From assembly GCA_034509735.1 (NCBI GenBank), contig JACGWO010000004.1, positions 12,009,395 through 12,073,394 on the forward strand: a DNA stretch of 64,000 nt. Direction: 5' to 3'. The translations under genes were made by a program, and so were the position numbers. Origin of the DNA: Sesamum alatum (taxonomy: Eukaryota > Streptophyta > Magnoliopsida > Lamiales > Pedaliaceae). This document shows positions 9,758 through 22,226 of the stretch, one piece after another (position 1 is the first letter of the stretch; every line of letters starts with the position of its first letter). The notes beneath the pieces were generated by a model, which did no database searches, was not told where the DNA came from, and saw only the letters and a program-made list of their open reading frames with translations.

Positions 9758-12700
9758 CCTAAAGCCAATCACCCATGTTGCTCAGACTTATCTGAGCATG
9801 AGTAATCTGCGATATCCGGCTCGGTCTCACGGGTCTACCTTATTTCTGCCAAGATGATGCGGTCCAACCGCACGTCACCTCTTCATACCATTGCTCCAAG
9901 CAGATGGTACTGTCTAAGAATTTTCCTGGATCCATGATGAGATCTCGGTCCTATAGCTTGCGCTACAGCCATGTTGTTATCCTCCAAGGTAACTACTGGC
10001 TAGCACGTGCTAGGCACCACACCCAACCATTGGATGTAGTTTTTCATCCAAACCACTCTCCGGAGCAACTTCTAAAGTTGCCATACATTCAACTTTCATG
10101 ATCCGTCGTGGTGTCCCGCTTGAAACCTTTCCAAGCCACCACCTTACCATTAAGCCTGAATATATGTTCATAATGAGACTAGATATTATTCACATGATCC
10201 TGGAAGCTAGTATCGCTATAGCCTTCCAGAATCAACTCTCCATTGAACTTGCATCAAGAACACTTCTTTAATCCTTATTCAGGTATAAAAGACTGTTCTC
10301 AACAGCAGTCTACTGCCTCCTCGGTACACACCCGATTTCTGTCGTTATGCCGAAAGCATACACAACATCAGGTCCAATGCACCATACAACATACCCATGT
10401 TGCCTACGGCAAAGACGTAGGGGATGTCAAACATCTAAGCTTCCTCATCAGTCAACCTGACTGAGTCTTGGACAGCTTAACCCTATATATAGGAATCCAA
10501 TTCCTTTCATGGAGAATTGCGTGAACAACGTCTGTGTTTCAGTGTTTCCTAACATCTTAAATTCATTCCAAAGGAATAAGACGTTACACACTTAAACACT
10601 AGGAACACAACTAAACTCCCACTGACCCTCAAAGCTCGTTACTGATCGAGTCATACCCCACATGAACTCATCAAAACGAATATTCCAGTTACATAGAGTT
10701 TCAAACCTAGTTTGAATTCCATGTCGAATTCCATGGCTCCAAGCCATTGATTCAATCCAATGTCCAACATTGCTTCTCCTTATGTCTTTTGGATTATAAT
10801 CCAATTGACAGGACTGACCCAGAAACCTGTACCTCTCAGGTATCTAGGATATTCTGGTCATCCTTAGGAGGACTGGAATATAGACAGTAGGAAAACTTGA
10901 TTACAAATGATGTTTGCTATATCATACTGAGGTGTCGCTCTACTTGATTCCTCAAGGAGCTACTCCTTACACCGGTTATCCTTTGAAATCCAATTTCCCT
11001 TAGGACAACACATGAACCTGCGCAGACCTAGTTTGCCTCCACTAGTCCCTTGACGTATGCAAGACCATCCTACATACTCAAGTACTTTGTAAGATACAGG
11101 CTTGCCATGCCATATCCAATATGGCGTCTGGGCCACGATCTTTAGAAAGTTCCATGTTTTACAACTTGGCCACTGTCTTAAGAACACGCCCAGATGGGCC
11201 AAGGTAGTTCAGTGAAAACACCGATCGAACCATGTCCAACAAGGTTCGATTCCTCCTTTATCAGAGACGCCGTTCAATTGTGGCGTTCCAGGAAGAATTC
11301 CACTGAGTGAGAATTCCATTCCCATTTAGATACATCAAGAGCTCACACTAAATACACACCACTCGATCCAATCGAAGGTTAATTTTGCAACCAGTTTGAT
11401 TCCCACTTCAAATCTAATTCCCTGAGCCTTCCAAAGGCCCTTAGACTTGTGAACCCTCTACTGGTCTTGTGTACTCAGTGACCCACAGATGTCTGACTGG
11501 ATCCAATCCAACAGACCACTAGCAAGCATACTTTGTCCTACAAAGAGCTTCTTGGCCATCTTCCTGCTCAGGAAGGACTTGCAAGCTAGCAGGCTCAAAT
11601 TGTCTATTTCTAGACTCCTTGAATCTACTAACCTCCTTATCCTATCTAGAGGAATGTGACCTAGCTTTGCATGCCAAATCTGTGAGTTTATCTTGATTAT
11701 CCATTTCATCATTTGTTTTGAGCATTCATAATCTAATTATGGGATAGTATTTAAAATAATTATGCAAACAACCTAGCAGACAAGAATATTCATTCTTTGT
11801 CAAATAAAAGAAGCTTTCATTGATCAAAAACATGTAATCCTTATTGTCCAACAATAGAAAAAACATAATTTGATCATGCTAGGTTACATAATTGTGACCT
11901 ATCAACTCTATCCTAACATGATCACTGGCTAAGCCTAATTGGTCCCATAGCAATTGCAGCAACAACCCAGCCATTGCCTAGCTTTAGAACCATCTCCGTC
12001 TTAGCCTTCTACTCCTTCCCATTTCCTGCAAACCATTTGCAGATATGAGCTCTACAACTGGTATCCAATACCCAAGAAGTAGAATAGTAATCATGTTAAA
12101 GCTCAAATCAAATGTACCTTGGTTGGAGAGGAGTTTAGGACACTCCCTCTTCCAATGCCCTTTTTCACGACAATATATGCAAACATCTTTTGCAATCCTT
12201 GACTGCCGAACCGCCTTCCTCTTTCCTTTGCCCATGCCCAGCATGGCAACAGGAGCGCTCTGTGCGCTTGCAGCGGCTGATTCTGTCTTACCCTTCTTCC
12301 TCCTCTAGCGTCCGGCCCCTTTACCTTTCGCTCTTGAGGTCGAAGCCTCCCCAACCAATACCGACGGCGCAGACTTTTCAATCGTTGCCTCGTACTGGAC
12401 CAACATGTTTATCAACTCATGAAGGTCTTTTTCAAACCCATTCATGTTATAGTTCACGATAAACGGGTCAAAAGAGGGAGGAAGAGACTGAAGGATCACG
12501 TCGATGTACGTTTCTTTTTCAAGATCAGCTCGGAGGTCTTTGAGCTTCTCCACTAGGGATAGCATCATCACTCCATGCTGGTGTACAGAAAACCCTTCTG
12601 TTATCTTAGCTCCGAAAAATGCCTTCGTCGCAGCATATCTAATATGCTGGTCCGGTACCGCATAAACGTCTTTCATGCGGAGCATTATCGAGCTGACATC

Positions 12701-12970
12701 ATCCAGCCGATCATACTGTTTCTGGATCTCATTAGTCATGGATTCCAGTATGATGCTGCGGACCTTGCGGTTGTCCTCCTGCCATTCATTGAACGTCAAA
12801 CGCTCTTCTGACGAGGACCCCTCCGGCAAGACCCGAGGAAGTGGCTTATCCAGAACGTAAGCCTAGTTTTCAAAATCTAGGACAATCCTTAGATTTCGCA
12901 GCCAATCGTTATAGTTTGTTCCGTCAAATTTATTAGTCTCAAAAATTACAGCGAGCGGATTCTTAGACAT
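9758..12970 (-). pseudogene. Element A gag-pol, decayed
   Basis: Gag starts at 12970 (MSKN) and has a stop near 12862. It then reads well at 12829-12305 (UBN2-type gag: QKQYDRLDD, YIDVILQSLPPSF). A CCHC knuckle (CIYCREKGHWKREC) lies at about 12140-12185. The protease active-site segment is unrecognisable and is replaced by a short stretch (11713-12000) whose counterpart is also found in element H. Integrase zinc region (WHAKLGH, ACKSFL) lies at 11712-11458, a late integrase piece (YWIWHGKPVSYK) at 11202-10960, and RT scraps (NIRFDEF) at 10804-10592. RNase H is only recognisable as broken pieces near 9900-10250. It cannot make working enzymes. Confidence 0.85.
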
Positions 12971-14492
12971 CTACATTCAAAAATGTAAAGCAGAAATTTA
13001 GTAGATTATTATAATATAGAATTCAAGTTAAGACTTGGTCTTTAGTCATTAACCCCTCCCACTATTTCTTCAAAAAGCCCACCACTCTCAAGTAGGGTTT
13101 TCGGGAAACCATTTCCTAGTGGGCTCGGAGTCCACAAACGCAATTCTCCATGCCCCGCTTTTACGATTCACATGGGAAAGGCTTTGTGGGAGGTATCCAA
13201 TACCATTCTCATCCAATGAGATCCCCAAGATATTTTGCCTCGCCTCTTCACATGATCCCAAGGACTCCAAGCGAATCATGTTACTTAGCGTTAGGCCCGA
13301 CCCATCAACCAAATGAATATCTCAACTATCGCCCCCCACGACTCGTGAGACAGGGAAATAGGAGTATATTCCATTCGTTCATAACAACAGTGCAGCTTTC
13401 TTTCATTCCAAACGTGCCACGACTCGTGAGACCACGAATGGGTGAAAGTAGCTTCCTCACTACATTGCTATGGATGGAAGGCTTGGAATAATCAAACCAT
13501 TTGATTTTAATTCCATTTTGGGCCTAATATTTACTTGGACCATCCAAGTGAGAGTTATTGTTTGTTAAGACCGAGACCTCATCATTATTAGTACTTTGCA
13601 TGCTCAAGTTTTAAACATTTAATGTAAATAATGCATTCCAAACACATCATACATCAAAGCATTAAAACATTAAACACATGCAAAACAAGCCTAGCACGCC
13701 CCTGTTAGGATAATCACAAGCCCGTTCCTAAGTGATCCACTGAGCCCGCAGTGGATCTATGGTCAATCTAGGGTAAGCCTACACTATTACAATTTTACAT
13801 CCCATTATCATTCTAATGGGGCCTTGTAAATCCTTCTTTGTTCTTCTTGACCTTCCACCGTGGGCTCCGTCCACCGGACCTTCATCTCCTTGGAAGCTTA
13901 CATTTAATAAAATAAAGCCTCACAGTCTAATCTACTCTCATTACAACTTAAAAGAAACCCCAATCATAAGTCGGGGAGAGTACATTAAAAGAGAGGAAGA
14001 AAGCCTTATTATTCCAAGGCTAAAAACAATAGAGAGAAGAGAAAAACAAAGAGGCACGCAGGCCTCACCCAACAAAAAATATAAACCATACATAGGTCAA
14101 TGGGCTAGTGATCATCCTTATTGTTTATCAAATAAACAACAATAAAGCACATTTATATCAAATATAAACATGCCAACAAATAAATACATCCCATGCATTT
14201 ATAAATAGATATCCAATATCTAAAACAATAAACATAATAAAATGCAGAAAATATCATATTAATAATGCAATTAAAAATATGGATATCAACTATACATCCA
14301 ATGTACAATTTTTTTTTTTTTTGTTTGGAAACCATTTCCAAAATAATCTAAGGCATAAAAAAATAATTTTAGAAAATGCAATTTAACCAAAATTAAAATA
14401 TGCCAAAATTAATAATTTCAGAAAACTAGCAGAAATCAGGAAAATCCAATTTTCCGGAAAAACGGCAAAAACAGCACAAAACAGTGCTGCCG

Positions 14493-14706
14493 GCCGGCCG
14501 TCCCAGACGGCCGTGCGCGCGCGCGCGCACGCTCAGCAGCGCGCGCGGCCGCCCGCGTGCAGCAGCAGGCGCGCGCGCGCACGCCCAGCAGCGCGCACGG
14601 GCGGACGCCCGCGCACGCCTGCCGGCCGCGCGCGCGCGCCCGCGCGCAGGCGCCCCTGCCTGCGCGCGCGGGCGCGCGCCTGCTGCCCCTGCCGGGCGGC
14701 CGGCAC
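14493..14706. other. GC-rich leader island of element A
   Basis: About 210 bp made largely of CGCGCG, CCGGCCG and GCAGCAG words inside otherwise AT-rich DNA, about 290 bp from the LTR edge. It opens long Ala/Arg/Pro-rich frames on both strands simply through lack of TA-containing stops. These frames are not conserved between elements and are not called as genes. Confidence 0.8.
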
Positions 14707-14721
14707 CGTTTTTCACTTTTT

Positions 14722-14723
<2 letters not shown>

Positions 14724-14756
<33 letters not shown>
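14724..14756. repeat. Homopolymer T tract (poly-A in element A sense)
   Basis: A run of about 33 T directly beside the GC island. Element H has a shorter A-run at the equivalent place (58380-58391). Confidence 0.9.
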
Positions 14757-14761
<5 letters not shown>

Positions 14762-14980
14762 TATGCTATAAAAACTGAAATTAAACATGCATTTACAGAA
14801 AATCCAATTCTCAAAAAAATGCATGGATATCCATAATTTCAAAAGCAAAATTAACACATATTTTCTACACATATTATCATGCATTAAAGCCATAAATCAT
14901 GCTTTCCAAAAGCAATTTAAACATGTTCTTCATGCTTAACACATAATAACATGTAATTCCTATAGCCACAACACCGAACC

Positions 14981-14994
14981 GGGCTCTGATACCA
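14981..14994 (-). other. Element A primer-binding site
   Basis: The minus strand reads TGGTATCAGAGCCC one base after the LTR end. It is complementary to the 3' end of plant initiator methionine tRNA, the usual copia primer. Confidence 0.9.
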
Positions 14995-14995
14995 C

Positions 14996-17215
14996 TGAAA
15001 GAATCGGGTACAGCCCGGGAACGCAACGGAAGCGTAAAAAACGTTAATTTAAAGCATAAATTTAAACGGGTTCAAAGGGGTGTTCCCTTTGAAGTTCCGG
15101 GCGTTCGGTGTTTGTCAAAGCATAAAATAAAGAGGAGAAGAATGCTAGACATATGGCTAAAGGAAGTAAACAAAGATACATGAAAACATAAAGAAAACCA
15201 ACCTTATGTTCGTTGCACGTAGAACCGGTTTGATTCTAGCGTTGTTCCCTTTCCGTTTCTCCTTCCGTTCACTTGAGGATCCAAATTAGAATCCCTCTAA
15301 TTTGTCCACACCACACTATGGAATGTATATCTCTAATCTATTGCTAGATAGAAGTAGAGAAAAGAAGAAGAAAAAACAATCCAAAACAACACTATTGATT
15401 AGTGCTTTTTGGAATGTTTTAGTTCAAACCTTTCCAAAAGGTATGAACACAAAAAGGAGAAATTTTCAGAGGTTTTTGGAGAGTTTCTTGATGGAAATTT
15501 CGTGCAAGACCTAGCATGCAAGTTATGTGAATGGTTTTGTGTAAGTAGAGTTGTTGAATTCAAAATTCAACTTCTCTTGTCAACTTCCAAAGTAACCTAC
15601 ATACACACACCATTATCTACATAACCATGCACCATTATAGCAAATAAAACCACCCACAAAAATCATACAAAGGCTGGTCACATGTGCCTCACATGTGGAA
15701 GATTTTAATTCTTCCTTCATTTGCTATATATTGAATTTTTCCATGGACTAGGACTACTAGTCTTAGACTTTTATTTAATCTAATTAAATTAAGTCCAAAC
15801 AAAGTCCATTGGGCATTAATTAATCCAATTAATCTCAATCTAATTGATGCCCATAAGTTTATTTAATCCAATTAAATAAACATAAGTCCGAACTCTAATT
15901 AATTGATCCAATCAATTAATTAATCGAAACCCGATAAATTAATCCAATTAATTTAAAGGTTCTAAGTCCAAAAATTAACTAATCCAATTAATTAATTCTT
16001 GGACCATCCATCAAATGGATTTCCCAATAAATGATCCAATCATTTATTTTTCTCCTTGAATTAATTTAATCCAATTAAATTAATTCGCTTCTTCTAGAAT
16101 TAATTCCAAATTAATTCTACCAATTCCATAGTGATTTGTGTGTGACTCTTTAGGTTCACCCTCAGCTAGACTTGGGCTTGTGTCCAACACAATTGGTTAA
16201 ATCCAATTTAATTAACTATTTTCCAATTAACCATTAATCGGAAAACGCCCGTCACCATGGGTGGCCGTCTAGCAACGGTCCATGGCACTAGAGACTAGGT
16301 GAATGTTGGCGTGAACATTTAGGCTCTCGATTACCATACGAGTACGGTCCTTCCATCATCCGTCTCCCGGTCTAAGTCTAGGGCATGGAATTTGGCGTCG
16401 GTTCCCATCCTGGACTAGACAACTATGCTCAATAACTCGAGACGCGTTTGCTCTATTGATCGACGTAGGAAACCATTCCCTACTCGACCAATCGCTGTGG
16501 CCACAGACTTAAAGAGCTTAAACCGTCTCAGAGCGCATAGGAGACTCGACTGTTATATACTGACAGGTGACGGATCCTATCTTGGAATCCACCGTCCTCA
16601 ATACATATTCCGACTGCACTGGATGAGGCTTATGATGAACGTATCCCAGATACGGGCATCTCTTGCCAGACCCTAGATACAACCTTCATATGCATGTGAC
16701 TGCCATGATTCCTCAAGTCCGAGGACTAATCTCGTACTATCGGAGCCGAGAATTCCAGTCATACCGACTAAGCCTCCAAGGCTTCCATATGACGATTCCC
16801 GCGAGTCAATTCAGTCAGCTAACACCCACGTCAACTAACCCACTAATATTGCATAGACGTCCAACGTCTGTCGCCGATGAAACACGGCACTCATCCAATG
16901 AATGCAATCCTTAGTGCAAGTCTGTGTAGGACCCTCGATGCCCTGTCTCGAGGTCCTCGACTTGGAACATTCCAGACCAACCCTCAGAAGTTGGTTTCAT
17001 AGCTACCATCCAATGCGCAGCCCAACTACATGGGTTATACAATTGGTCTGTGGGCATTTGTTGTGACGTTAAAACATCGTTTAACGTAATCAGTAAGCAC
17101 AACAAACACATAGTGCCACGGATGAATACTTACTATATTCATCAAGTCAATAAAGATTGCTAAATAGTACCCAAAACCGCCAATCCAATTGGCTTTCTGG
17201 TCACCTATTCTAACA
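14996..17215 (-). repeat. Element A 5' LTR
   Basis: 2220 bp, nearly identical to the 3' LTR, with the same dyad (16494-16505) and hairpin (15071-15093). It includes the start TGTTAGAATAGGTGACC at 17215. Confidence 0.93.
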
Positions 17216-17220
17216 GGAGA

Positions 17221-18734
17221 CACGTTCATGCTGTTTAAAGATGTGGCCACAATGGTTGGTCAAACAGGGAATGGTTTCCTCTGTCGACGCATAGAAGCAT
17301 GCGCAGTCTCGAGTATTAAGCATAGATGCCTAGTCAAGGATGGGAACCGACGCCCAATTCCATACCCTAGACTAAGGCCGGGAGACGGTAGATGGAAGGA
17401 CCGTACCCGTACGGAATCGGCGCCTAAATATTCACTCCAACATTCAACTAGTCTCTAGTGCCATGGACCATTGCTAGACGGCCACCCATGATAACGGGCC
17501 CTTGTGGGAGACGGGCCCAAGTCTAGCTGAGGGTGAACCTAAAGGGTCACACACAAATCACCGAGAAGGTTGAGAGATTGACTTGGAGTCAATCTTGAAG
17601 GATAAATAAGTAATTGGATTACTTAAGGGATTGTTCATTCGATGGACGAGCTGATACTGTATCAGGCTCTCGTTTAATCAATAATGGGATTTATCGATTA
17701 AATATGGAAAGTTGAGACGTTGGATCTTTTGATTGGATTGAAAGATCAACGAAAATTATTTAAGTGGACATTAAATTGGATTTAATTTTGGGTTCATCGT
17801 AAGTGGATTATAGTAAAATCCGTTCTGTTAAATTTTGACTCGAGAGGAGAATTAATTCCTATTTGGAATAGGAAGAAGTTAGACTTCTTCCCTAATTGAG
17901 CATGGCCGAAAATGCTCCCTTGGAGGAAGTTAAATTCAGCCATGTTGGATGCTAGGTGGTGGTTGACTTGTTTCTTTTCATAAGAGACAAATCAACTCCA
18001 ATCAAGCCCTTCCCTTTTGGTATGATTTGATCATACCTTAATTGTTGGTAGGCTTGATTGAAGAATTAATGGTGATTGATTGGGATGTATCTAGATATCC
18101 TTGGATGAACCTAGACACATTCCAATAATCATATTAATTATGTATATATATTGGTATATACTAACACCTCTAGCAAGAGAATTCATAATTCATCTTTTCT
18201 AGGAAAAGAAGAACCAAAATTCGGCCTCCTCTCTCTCTCTCTATACTCTCGGCCTCTCTCTCCCTCGCTTACTATTGTTCTTCACTTGATCTTGGATCAA
18301 AAGGGAACAACAAAGTAAGTTTAAGAAGAACACTAATTCATAGTGTTTATCTTCTTAAACCGATTCATTCATAAACCCGTTTTCTTCTAACAAGGAGAAT
18401 GTGAGTTTCTTCCGGTGTGGCATGGATCACTTTTGGAGAGTTCATACATTTGAACTTGGTGAACATTCGGAAGAAGGAACAAAGCTTGTAGCCGTATGCA
18501 CATGAAAACTTGAAGGTAACAATTCATTACCCTTTCATTGTTTCAATACATCTATGCCCTATGTATGATACGTACCTTAGTATTGATACATCCTACATCG
18601 AGCGCCCGGTTGAGCACCTAAGGGTACACCTCTTGGAACTTCATTTTAATATGCGATTTAATTCATGTTATTGTTTGCAATTTACGCATTTCTCGCTTCC
18701 ACTCGCGCTCTCGAGCGGATCTGTTTGTCCTTCA
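17221..18734 (+). repeat. Element B 5' LTR, second part
   Basis: Continues from 7523 after element A and its duplicated GGAGA. It holds the conserved block near 17445-17495, a TATA-like stretch at 18143-18150, a CT-rich stretch at 18228-18265 and the LTR end GTCCTTCA. The spliced LTR is about 2.2 kb. Confidence 0.9.
18143..18150 (+). promoter_or_regulatory. Likely TATA box of element B LTR
   Basis: TATATATA followed about 85 bases later by a CT-rich stretch, the usual layout of a plant LTR promoter. The same arrangement is in the B 3' LTR near 27530. Transcription start not determined. Confidence 0.45.
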
Positions 18735-18736
18735 AG

Positions 18737-18750
18737 TGGTACCAGAGCCC
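18737..18750 (+). other. Element B primer-binding site
   Basis: TGGTACCAGAGCCC, two bases after the LTR end. It has one mismatch to the canonical TGGTATCAGAGC complementary to initiator Met-tRNA. Confidence 0.85.
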
Positions 18751-20088
18751 GATTCGATGTAAGGGGCATAGATCTATGTGCCTGGCATGATCTACTTGCT
18801 TTTACGGCTTTAATGGCATGTACGATTGAATGGATATATGAATAAATATGATTATTCAATTGTTTAAATTTGATGGACGTTAAGCATGCTAATTTTGTGA
18901 GGTTGGATCTAGAATTGCATGTTCATTTTCAGTTTATTATTGATAATATGTGCTGAAAAAGAAAGAGTCGGAAAAGTGTGAAAACGGACAGCAGCGACAG
19001 CGGTTGGTTGCCGCCCCTACCGGTCGGTCACTGGCTGGCAGGCGCGCTGCCAGGCGCGCGCGGACCCACGCCCGCGCGCAGCCTGGCCGGTGTGCCTACC
19101 AGCGTGCGTGCTGACAGGGGCGGCCGCGCATACTGCGGTCGTGCGGATGCTGCGCACAGCGCGCGCGCACGCTGTGCGCACGCATACCGCTGCCAGCTGA
19201 AGCCAGTGCGGCACAGGTCGCGCGCGCGCACTGCCCTGTGTGCGGGGGCGGCCGGTAGGCGCAACGGTTGGGCCATTTTGTGCCGATTTTCGACGTTTTT
19301 TCGAAAAATTTGATTTTCTGTTTTTTTTTTCTGCACATTATTTGGAAAATGTATTAATTTTGCGCATTTGATTTTGGAATTAATTGCATTGTTCCTTAGA
19401 TCAAATATGCTTAATTAATATGGGATTAATACATGCATTGGATGCATTGTGTATAATGACCATTGAATTTGAAATTTGGATTTTTGCATATTGTTTATAT
19501 ATTTATACTTTGTGATATTGGACATCAATTAGATATTTGGAATATCTATGTTTTAAGCATGATTTTTTGGAGTAATTGTGTTATGTGCATTGATGGGATC
19601 AACATGGGATGATCACAAGATCCCTAGACCTTATGTATGGATGAATGTATGACATTTACATTTTTGTTGGGTGGGGCCTTCGTGCTTCTTGTTTTGGGAC
19701 TATCATCTCCCGGTTTTCAGCCTCATGATATTAAGGCTTATTTTTATTTTCCATGTCTTACTTTCAATTGTAATGAGAGTAGATAGGATTGGTGAGGTTT
19801 TTTTATTTTGACAAACTCATGGAGTCGGAGACCCACAAGGCCCTTTGGAATGACAATGGGTATATTATTATGTAATAATATAGGACCATCCTAGACAGGC
19901 CATAGACTCACTGCGGGCTCAGTGGGTCGCATAGGTTGGACTTGTGATCATCCTAACAGGAGTATGATATATTTTCTGCATGCGGCGTATTTATTTAATT
20001 GCTTTAAATATTGAATATTTATGCATGATAAAACACCTTAATGTGATGATGTCTTGGTCATTGAATAAGCTCTCATTTGGTTGGACCA
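18751..20088 (+). other. Element B leader, upstream of the Mutator-like insertion
   Basis: Untranslated leader with the GC island (18978-19262) and the short leader hairpin (19908-19925, stem CACTG/CAGTG). It is interrupted at 20098 by the Mutator-like element. The remainder, 21676-22226, carries the two leader dyads at 21765-21778 and 21847-21860. Confidence 0.75.
18978..19262. other. GC-rich leader island of element B
   Basis: About 285 bp of GC-rich DNA with many CGCGCG words, about 240 bp from the LTR edge. CpG is abundant although B is an old, decayed element. Confidence 0.8.
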
Positions 20089-20706
20089 AATCAAATAGGG
20101 ATAATTACATTTACACCACCTCACCTATTGTCCATTTACACAAACCACCCCTGCCTTTTTGAAAAATTACAGAAATGACCCCTGGCAGCCTTTAAAACCC
20201 AAAAGTACCCCTATGGATTTGGTCAAACTTTACTATAAATTTTGAAGGACAAAAATGCCCTTAGGGGGTGTTTCTGTAATTACCAAAAGGTAGATGGGGT
20301 GTTAATGTAATGTCTATGAGGATGAGTAATATGACCCCATATATTTTTTTCATTATTTATATCAAACTTAAATTTAAATTTAAATGATTTTATCAATTTT
20401 TTTAATTGAATCTCTATATAAATTACAGTTTCTAATAATTAAAATATTAAATTATTCAATTAATATATATTTCTAAAATTAATTACTAGATTATAAGTTT
20501 CAATTAAAAAAATATCATACTTGAATAAATTATTTAAAATTATTAAAATTAAAAAATTATTTATCCTCTAGTTTTAATTATAACTAAATTTTATTAAAAT
20601 TAATATATTATAATTTAAAATAATTTATGAATTTTATATAAATCATATCAGAATTAGTAAAATAAATAATTTATTTATTAAAAAGATATTTTATTTTTTT
20701 TAAATT

Positions 20707-20820
20707 ATCCCTCACCCCACCGCCCCGCTTGCGCCCTCCTTGCCGCCTCCCCATCTGGGCCCGACCCCTTTCCACTTTGCCCGCCTTCGTTGTCGCCCTC
20801 CGCCACCTTCGTCTGCAATC
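20707..20820. other. C-rich internal segment of the Mutator-like element, possible captured host DNA
   Basis: About 110 bp of C-rich DNA (CGCCCCGCTTGCGCCCTCC and similar) between extremely AT-rich inverted repeats. Pack-MULEs carry gene fragments in this position. No protein match is recognisable. Confidence 0.5.
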
Positions 20821-21012
20821 TAAATATGTATGTACAAAAATATAAACATATACTATATATGTATAAATATATATATTTTTATATATGTATAAATATATAT
20901 CGATATAGATATACATATATGTATAATTTATTAATCATAATAAAATTTAGATACAAATAAACATAGTGGATAAATAATCTTTTAATTTTAAGAATTTAAA
21001 ATCATTTATACA

Positions 21013-21418
21013 AGTGTGATAATTATAATTTAAATGTATAGCTTAGTAACTAACTTTTTGTGTTATATTAATTGAATAATTTAATATTTCAATTATTAAA
21101 ACGTGTAATATATGTAAAGATTCAATAAAAATAGTTAATAAAATAATTTAAACTTAAATTTAAGTTTGATACAATTTATTAATTTTAGTTATAAATAAAA
21201 ATAGAGGAAAATATTTTTTTAAATTTTAATAATTTCAAATAATTTATTCAAGTATGATATTTTTTTAATTTAAACTTATAATCTAGTAACTAATTTTAGA
21301 AATATTTATTAATTGAATAATTTAATATTTCAATTATTAGAAATTATAATTTTATATAGAGATCCAATTAAAAAGAATTGATAAAATAATTTAAATTTAA
21401 ATTTAAGTTTGATATAAT
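21013..21418. repeat. Direct duplication inside the right arm of the Mutator-like element
   Basis: Two copies of an AT-rich unit, about 21013-21180 and 21255-21418, share ATTGAATAATTTAATATTTC and AAATTTAAGTTTGAT with a period of about 240 bp. The right arm is therefore longer than the left. Confidence 0.6.
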
Positions 21419-22226
21419 TAATAAAAAAATATATGGGGTCATATTACTCATCCTCATAGACTAACACCGCCTCTACCTTTTGGTAATTACAGAAACACCC
21501 CTAAGGGCATTTTTGTCCTTCAAAATTTATAGTAAAGTTTGACCAAATCAATAGGGGTATTTTTGGGTTGTAAAAGCTCGCAAGGGTGGTTTTTATAATT
21601 TTTCAGAAGGCAGGGGTGGTTTGTGTAAATGGACAATAGGTGAGGGGGTGTAAATGTAATTATTCCAATCAAATATTAGGCCCAAAACGGACTTGGATCA
21701 AAATAGTATTTTGATCTCCATCCACAGCAATGTGGTGAGTAAGCTACCACTACCCAAGTGTGGTCTCACGAGTCGTGGCACACTTGGACTCGGGGAAAGT
21801 TGCACCATTGTTGTGAACAAAGAGACAACACTCGTTGTTTTCCTGTCTCACGAGTCATGGGGGGCGACAGTTTGAGGCATGATTTGGTTGATGGGTCGGG
21901 CCCAACACTGAGTAATATGGTTCGTTTGGAGCCCTCGAAACCATGCGAATAGGTGAGGCAAAGTATCTTGGGAATCTCATGGGATGAGAATGATATTGGA
22001 TATCTCCCACGAGGTCTTCTTCATGTGAATCGTAAAAGTGGGGCATGGAGATTACGCTTGTGGATCCCAAACCCACTAGGAAATGGTTTCCCGAAACTCC
22101 GCTTGAGAGTGGCGGACTTTCGTACAAATAGTGGGAGGGTTAAAGACTAAAAGACCAAGTATTCAACTTAAATAATAATATTACCATCATCTGCCAATTT
22201 CTGCTTTACATTTTATAAATGTAGAT

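Larger units (their letters stand above)
12971..14980 (-). other. Element A untranslated leader
   Basis: About 2 kb between PBS and gag with no credible coding. It contains two copies of CCACGACTCGTGAG (13336-13349, 13417-13430), a short hairpin CCACTG-AGCCCG-CAGTGG (13737-13754), the GC island 14493-14706 and a T-run at about 14724-14756. Similar pieces in the same order occur in B, C and H. Confidence 0.75.
7524..17215 (-). mobile_element. Complete Ty1/copia LTR element A, non-autonomous, inserted in B 5' LTR
   Basis: Minus-strand element with LTRs at 14996-17215 (5') and 7524-9744 (3'). It has a PBS, a polypurine tract and a perfect 5-bp duplication GGAGA (7519-7523 and 17216-17220). The two LTRs differ at only about ten places that I could read across 2.2 kb, so insertion was recent. 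In contrast, gag-pol is short (about 3.2 kb against 4.1 kb in element C) and carries stops, frameshifts and missing blocks. It was most likely moved by proteins from a related element. Confidence 0.93.
20098..21666. mobile_element. Non-autonomous Mutator-like element with very long terminal inverted repeats
   Basis: Starts GGGATAATTACATTTACACC and ends with the near reverse complement GGTGTAAATGTAATTATTCC. It is flanked by a perfect 9-bp duplication AATCAAATA (20089-20097 and 21667-21675), which fits Mutator superfamily insertion. The inverted repeats are recognisable for close to 500 bp from each end (20098 to about 20600 and about 21190 to 21666). No transposase is encoded. A C-rich insert lies at 20707-20820. 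Confidence 0.9.

Noticed and set aside
14426..14893. 155-codon frame with a poly-lysine run
   Set aside because: It crosses the GC island and a homopolymer T tract of element A. It is purely compositional.
18737..18750. tRNA-like match at the TGGTACCAGAGC sites
   Set aside because: Only the 3' acceptor complement is present, as expected for a primer-binding site. There is no tRNA cloverleaf.
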